In this document: piece by piece, positions 14,788-17,143 of the stretch | How positions within the stretch are numbered: the first letter of the stretch is position 1 | Layout of the letters: each line of letters begins with the position of its first letter | Source of the DNA: an uncultured Eubacteriales bacterium | GTDB lineage: Bacteria > Bacillota > Clostridia > Monoglobales > Monoglobaceae | Length of the DNA stretch: 17,143 nt | Direction: 5' to 3' | NCBI GenBank assembly: GCA_900550775.1 | Contig: URTH01000016.1 | Span: 1 to 17,143, forward strand | Notes under the pieces: generated by a model | Seen by the model: only the letters and a program-made list of their open reading frames with translations | Told to the model about the DNA's origin: nothing | The model's database searches: none | Translations under genes and position numbers: made by a program

Positions 14788-15426
14788 TTACTTCTGTTCC
14801 TTCTGCATTTCACGTTCCATCTTTGAAAATACGCAACCGCAATAATCCTGGCGGTACAGGTGATAGGTTTTGGACAGTACAATCGACCGCTGATATCCGC
14901 CGCGCTTTTTAAAGTCGGACGGCAAGTAGAAAACGCCGTATTCCTCCGCCTTGGCGGCGCCGATTTGGTTAATCAGCGGCGCATTTTTCAGCGGACTGAT
15001 CGTCAGCGTGGTTGCAAAGCAGTCATAGCCGCCTTTTTTTGCAGCCTCCGCCGTCTTGCCCAGCCGCAGTTCAAAGCAATTTGTGCAGCGGCGGCCGCCC
15101 TCGTGCTCCTGTTCCAGCCCCTTGGCCGCCTGCAAAAAGGCCTCCGCCTCCCAGTCGCAGTCCAAAAAATCCACCGGGTGCTTCCATACGCCCTCCCGAA
15201 TCAGGCGCAGCTGCTCTTCCTTGCGGTGCCGGTACTCCTCCCCGGGAGAAATATTAGGGTTATAGTAAAACACCGTAATCTTTAAATGCTGACTTAAATA
15301 TTCCAGCACATAACTGCTGCACGGTGCACAGCAGCTATGCAGCAGCAGGTACGGCACACGACCCTCCTGCTCTGATTTTTCTATCCATGCGTCCATCTGT
15401 TTCTGGACGTTTTGTCTCTGTTCCAT
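14788..15426 (-). CDS. queH: Epoxyqueuosine reductase QueH
   Basis: This 212-residue enzyme (family DUF208) performs the last step of queuosine synthesis, reducing epoxyqueuosine to queuosine in tRNA wobble position 34. It is unrelated to the cobalamin enzyme QueG. Cysteine motifs fit the family's iron-sulfur and metal sites: SCCAPC (Cys32, 33, 36), CTNC (114, 117) and CGC (196, 198). YYNPNISPGEEYRHR, TTLTISPLKN and FKKRGGYQRS are typical conserved blocks. ATG 15426 is chosen because GGAG lies 6 nt upstream; ATG 15429 is only 3 nt from it. A longer frame from 15612 reads back through the upstream gene and is not supported. It starts 14 nt after the stop of the small gene upstream, so they are very likely one operon. 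Confidence 0.9.
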   Translation of the reverse strand: MEQRQNVQKQMDAWIEKSEQEGRVPYLLLHSCCAPCSSYVLEYLSQHLKITVFYYNPNISPGEEYRHRKEEQLRLIREGVWKHPVDFLDCDWEAEAFLQAAKGLEQEHEGGRRCTNCFELRLGKTAEAAKKGGYDCFATTLTISPLKNAPLINQIGAAKAEEYGVFYLPSDFKKRGGYQRSIVLSKTYHLYRQDYCGCVFSKMEREMQKEQK

Positions 15427-15440
15427 CATACACTCCGCAT

Positions 15441-15746
15441 TTATGACCCAAGCACCTGTCCCATGTTTTTCGCAAAGCAGAGCGCAAGCCCCTCTGCCTG
15501 GCGTTTTGACATCTGCTCTGTCCTTACCATAAAGTTCAGCTGATCCTGCATTCGTTCCATCACCACGCGATAAAACGGTTCCAGCACGCCGAGTTCCCGT
15601 GCCAGCTGCCACGGCGTTTTGCCGGCCGCAAGCTCGCGTTCGAGTTCCTGTTCATCCTGGCCGGACAGCAGCGATAATACCAGCATCACGTCTCCGGCCT
15701 CGGTTGCATGTATTAAATTTTGATTCAGGTTCCGATTGGATTTCAT
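15441..15746 (-). CDS. Small helical protein of unknown function upstream of queH
   Basis: I do not recognise a named gene. The 101-residue product has no signal peptide or membrane segment and is predicted mostly helical. Its centre (LERELAAGKTPWQLARELGVLEPF) and C-terminal half (MSKRQAEGLALCF) resemble the 'LAAGKT-ELA-G ... T-EQA' repeat of DUF2680-type proteins, which are usually secreted; this one is not. The N-terminus is Asn-rich (SNRNLNQNL). ATG 15746 is chosen because AAAGGGG lies 7 nt upstream; ATG 15752 is too close. It is the first gene of a two-gene unit with queH and lies behind a set of regularly spaced repeats (15840-15878). Confidence 0.72.
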   Translation of the reverse strand: MKSNRNLNQNLIHATEAGDVMLVLSLLSGQDEQELERELAAGKTPWQLARELGVLEPFYRVVMERMQDQLNFMVRTEQMSKRQAEGLALCFAKNMGQVLGS

Positions 15747-15839
15747 CGTCATCCCCCTTTCATCCTCTGTTACTTATGTATATTCCTGCATTTGTCCTCT
15801 TATTTCTAACATTTCACTATGATTAGACTAACACATGAT

Positions 15840-15878
15840 TATGAACAAAGCATGAACCGGGCATGAAATTCTCATAAA
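15840..15878 (-). promoter_or_regulatory. Four TTCATG-type boxes at 11-bp spacing
   Basis: On the minus strand TTTATG (15878-15873), TTCATG (15867-15862), TTCATG (15856-15851) and TTCATA (15845-15840) recur at exactly 11 bp. Tandem 6-7 bp boxes at 11-bp pitch are typical of OmpR/PhoB-family response regulator sites. They lie about 95-130 bp upstream of the small gene ahead of queH. The downstream -10 element is unclear (TAATCA or TCATAG). Confidence 0.45.
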
Positions 15879-15907
15879 TTTTTCTTGCCGCCCAAAATCG
15901 GGCGCGT

Positions 15908-16534
15908 CTATAACTCCTTTTTCTGATAAATGCGGATCGAAACCCGCCACGAAACCCCGTAAAGCACCGCCGCGGCCGCCGCCGCGCCAAGGCCGCCGGC
16001 ACCGGCAATATCCGCGGATACGGAAACCTCACTGCCGGAAACCATCATTCCCAAAGCACAGGCAACGCCCACCATAACCAGATAAATGATTCTTCCGCGC
16101 TCGGCGCCAAAACGAAACACCAGCGGCATGGCAACAGACGGTGCAAAAAGGCTTAATACGACCGTGCTGAGCAGCAAAGTACAAAACTCTGCCGCGGCAA
16201 AGCTGCCCTGCATCTTCATTTTTCCATAACTGCACAGCGCGGTAAGGAGCAGCATCAGAAAAATAGCAATCAGCCCCAGCAGATATTTTTCACTGACGTA
16301 CCGGCTCCTTGGGATCGGCAATGCGTCACAGTATCTGCAAAACCGCTCCTTTTCGTCATAGGTATAAAGCGTCAGCGGCAGCATACTGACGATAAAACAC
16401 GGATAGACCAAAAAGAAGTTTTGAAGATTTCCTTCCCCGGTCAGCGCACATGCCATAAAAACAACAATCAGCAAAAGATAGGAACGGCAATGCTTTAAAA
16501 TCAGGATACCGTCTTTATAAAGAAGTCCCGTCAT
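15908..16534 (-). CDS. ABC-2 type transporter permease
   Basis: This 208-residue integral membrane protein has about six hydrophobic segments, starting directly at the N-terminus (MTGLLYKDGILILKHCRSYL), as in the short ABC-2 permeases that pair with a separate ATPase. The YDEKERFCRYCDALPIPRSRYVSEKYLLG loop is the family's conserved cytosolic stretch. A Gly/Ala-rich helix lies near 177-192. ATG 16534 is preceded by AAGGGAG at about 9 nt and lies inside the ATPase gene, overlapping it by 20 nt, so the two are translationally coupled. Substrate is unknown; related GntR-controlled pairs in Firmicutes respond to cell-envelope stress or antimicrobial peptides. Confidence 0.85.
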   Translation of the reverse strand: MTGLLYKDGILILKHCRSYLLLIVVFMACALTGEGNLQNFFLVYPCFIVSMLPLTLYTYDEKERFCRYCDALPIPRSRYVSEKYLLGLIAIFLMLLLTALCSYGKMKMQGSFAAAEFCTLLLSTVVLSLFAPSVAMPLVFRFGAERGRIIYLVMVGVACALGMMVSGSEVSVSADIAGAGGLGAAAAAAVLYGVSWRVSIRIYQKKEL

Positions 16535-17143
16535 CTGTTTTCTCTCCCTTCACCATGGTGATCAATAACTGCTCCAGATCAATCGGCGAAGCCTCTGCTC
16601 CCTGCGGCAGCGCATCCGCCTTTACGATCGTCTCGCAGTCGTATTTGTTTTTCCGCACACCGATCACGGCTTTGGCATCCAGCTTGGAAAGCGCCGCCGC
16701 ATCGGTGTGCAGCACGCGATACTGTTCGTACAGACGATCCTTTTCTTCACACAAAAGCAGCCGTCCCTGATGGATAAATGCGATATAGTCGCATATCTTT
16801 TCTAAATCGCTGACAATGTGCGAAGAGATCAAAACCGCGTGATCTGCCGATCGGGTGAAATCAGAAAACAAGGTGAGCACTTCATCGCGCACCACCGGAT
16901 CCAGACCGCCGGTCGCCTCGTCCAAGATCAATAGCTTTGCCCCGTGCGAAAGAGCCGCCGCGATTCCAAGCTTCATTTTTGTCCCGCGTGAAAACTGTCC
17001 GAACGGTTTGTCCTTCGGGACGTTCAGGCGCGCCAGATAATCCCAAAACATGCCGCTGCCCCAGCGCCGGTAGATCCGCCGCATCATTCGCTCGACCTGC
17101 TCCGCCTTCATGCATTCTAAAATCCCCACCTCGTCCAAAACAA
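16515..17143 (-). CDS. ABC transporter ATP-binding protein (5' end outside the window)
   Basis: This is the C-terminal part, about 208 residues, of an ABC ATPase; the frame stays open to the window edge. The signature motif appears as FSRGTKMKLGIA, a common variant of LSGGQ in this subgroup. Walker B is LLILDEATGGLD, followed by the H-loop ISSHIVSDLEK. The Walker A motif must lie beyond 17143. Residues after the H-loop form a short accessory tail ending KGEKTDDGTSL. The YRRWGSGMFWDYL segment resembles the GntR-associated, YtrB/YhcG-like ATPases of Firmicutes. It overlaps the permease start by 20 nt. An upstream GntR-type regulator would be expected outside the window. Confidence 0.9.
   Translation of the reverse strand, partial: VLDEVGILECMKAEQVERMMRRIYRRWGSGMFWDYLARLNVPKDKPFGQFSRGTKMKLGIAAALSHGAKLLILDEATGGLDPVVRDEVLTLFSDFTRSADHAVLISSHIVSDLEKICDYIAFIHQGRLLLCEEKDRLYEQYRVLHTDAAALSKLDAKAVIGVRKNKYDCETIVKADALPQGAEASPIDLEQLLITMVKGEKTDDGTSL

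Noticed and set aside
15881..15907. CGCCC/GGGCG hairpin after the permease stop as a terminator
   Set aside because: The stem is 5 bp and the following minus-strand sequence is A-rich rather than T-rich, so it would not terminate on that strand.

Overview
The window looks like chromosomal DNA of an endospore-forming Firmicute of the class Clostridia. It carries a SpoIVB sporulation peptidase, AGGAGG-type ribosome binding sites with 6-10 nt spacing, vegetative promoters of the TTGNNN-N17-TATAAT kind, GTG and TTG starts, a ClpE-like unfoldase, MntP, a DUF1275/YoaK protein, RqcH and QueH. I cannot name genus or species from sequence alone. There are no rRNA or tRNA genes, transposases, phage genes or cas genes. 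Most of the content is housekeeping.

Layout. Positions 1-463 are non-coding and dense in hairpins, with a 39-bp direct repeat, two terminator-like hairpins, and a promoter for the next operon. Positions 464-3573 (+) encode an Aquifex-type aconitase and an isocitrate dehydrogenase, which together convert citrate to 2-oxoglutarate, and end at a strong terminator. Positions 3613-8878 run on the minus strand as four separately transcribed genes: a YoaK-like membrane protein, a ClpE-like AAA+ unfoldase, the manganese exporter MntP with a long structured leader, and SpoIVB. Positions 9043-9802 hold a divergent pair: a 36-residue Asn/Gln-rich peptide (-) and a 165-residue protein with a small C-terminal beta-type domain (+). 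Positions 9880-14754 (+) encode tRNA nucleotidyltransferase (cca), thymidylate kinase (tmk), SAM synthetase (metK, overlapping tmk) and the ribosome quality control factor RqcH. Positions 14788-15746 (-) encode the queuosine enzyme QueH and a small upstream helical protein. Positions 15908-17143 (-) hold an ABC-2 permease and its ATPase, cut off by the window edge.

Functional themes are tRNA and translation upkeep (cca, queH, rqcH), proteostasis (clpE, rqcH), the oxidative arm of a partial TCA cycle, metal and small-molecule export (mntP, the ABC pair), and sporulation (spoIVB, perhaps the divergent pair).

No obvious new multi-gene system is present. The best candidates for something undescribed are the mntP leader RNA, the 36-residue N/Q peptide with its divergent partner, the array of four 11-bp-spaced repeats upstream of the queH operon, and the repeat-rich spacer at 1-370. 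Start sites were chosen from ribosome binding sites, promoters and family N-termini, and several differ from the longest possible frame.
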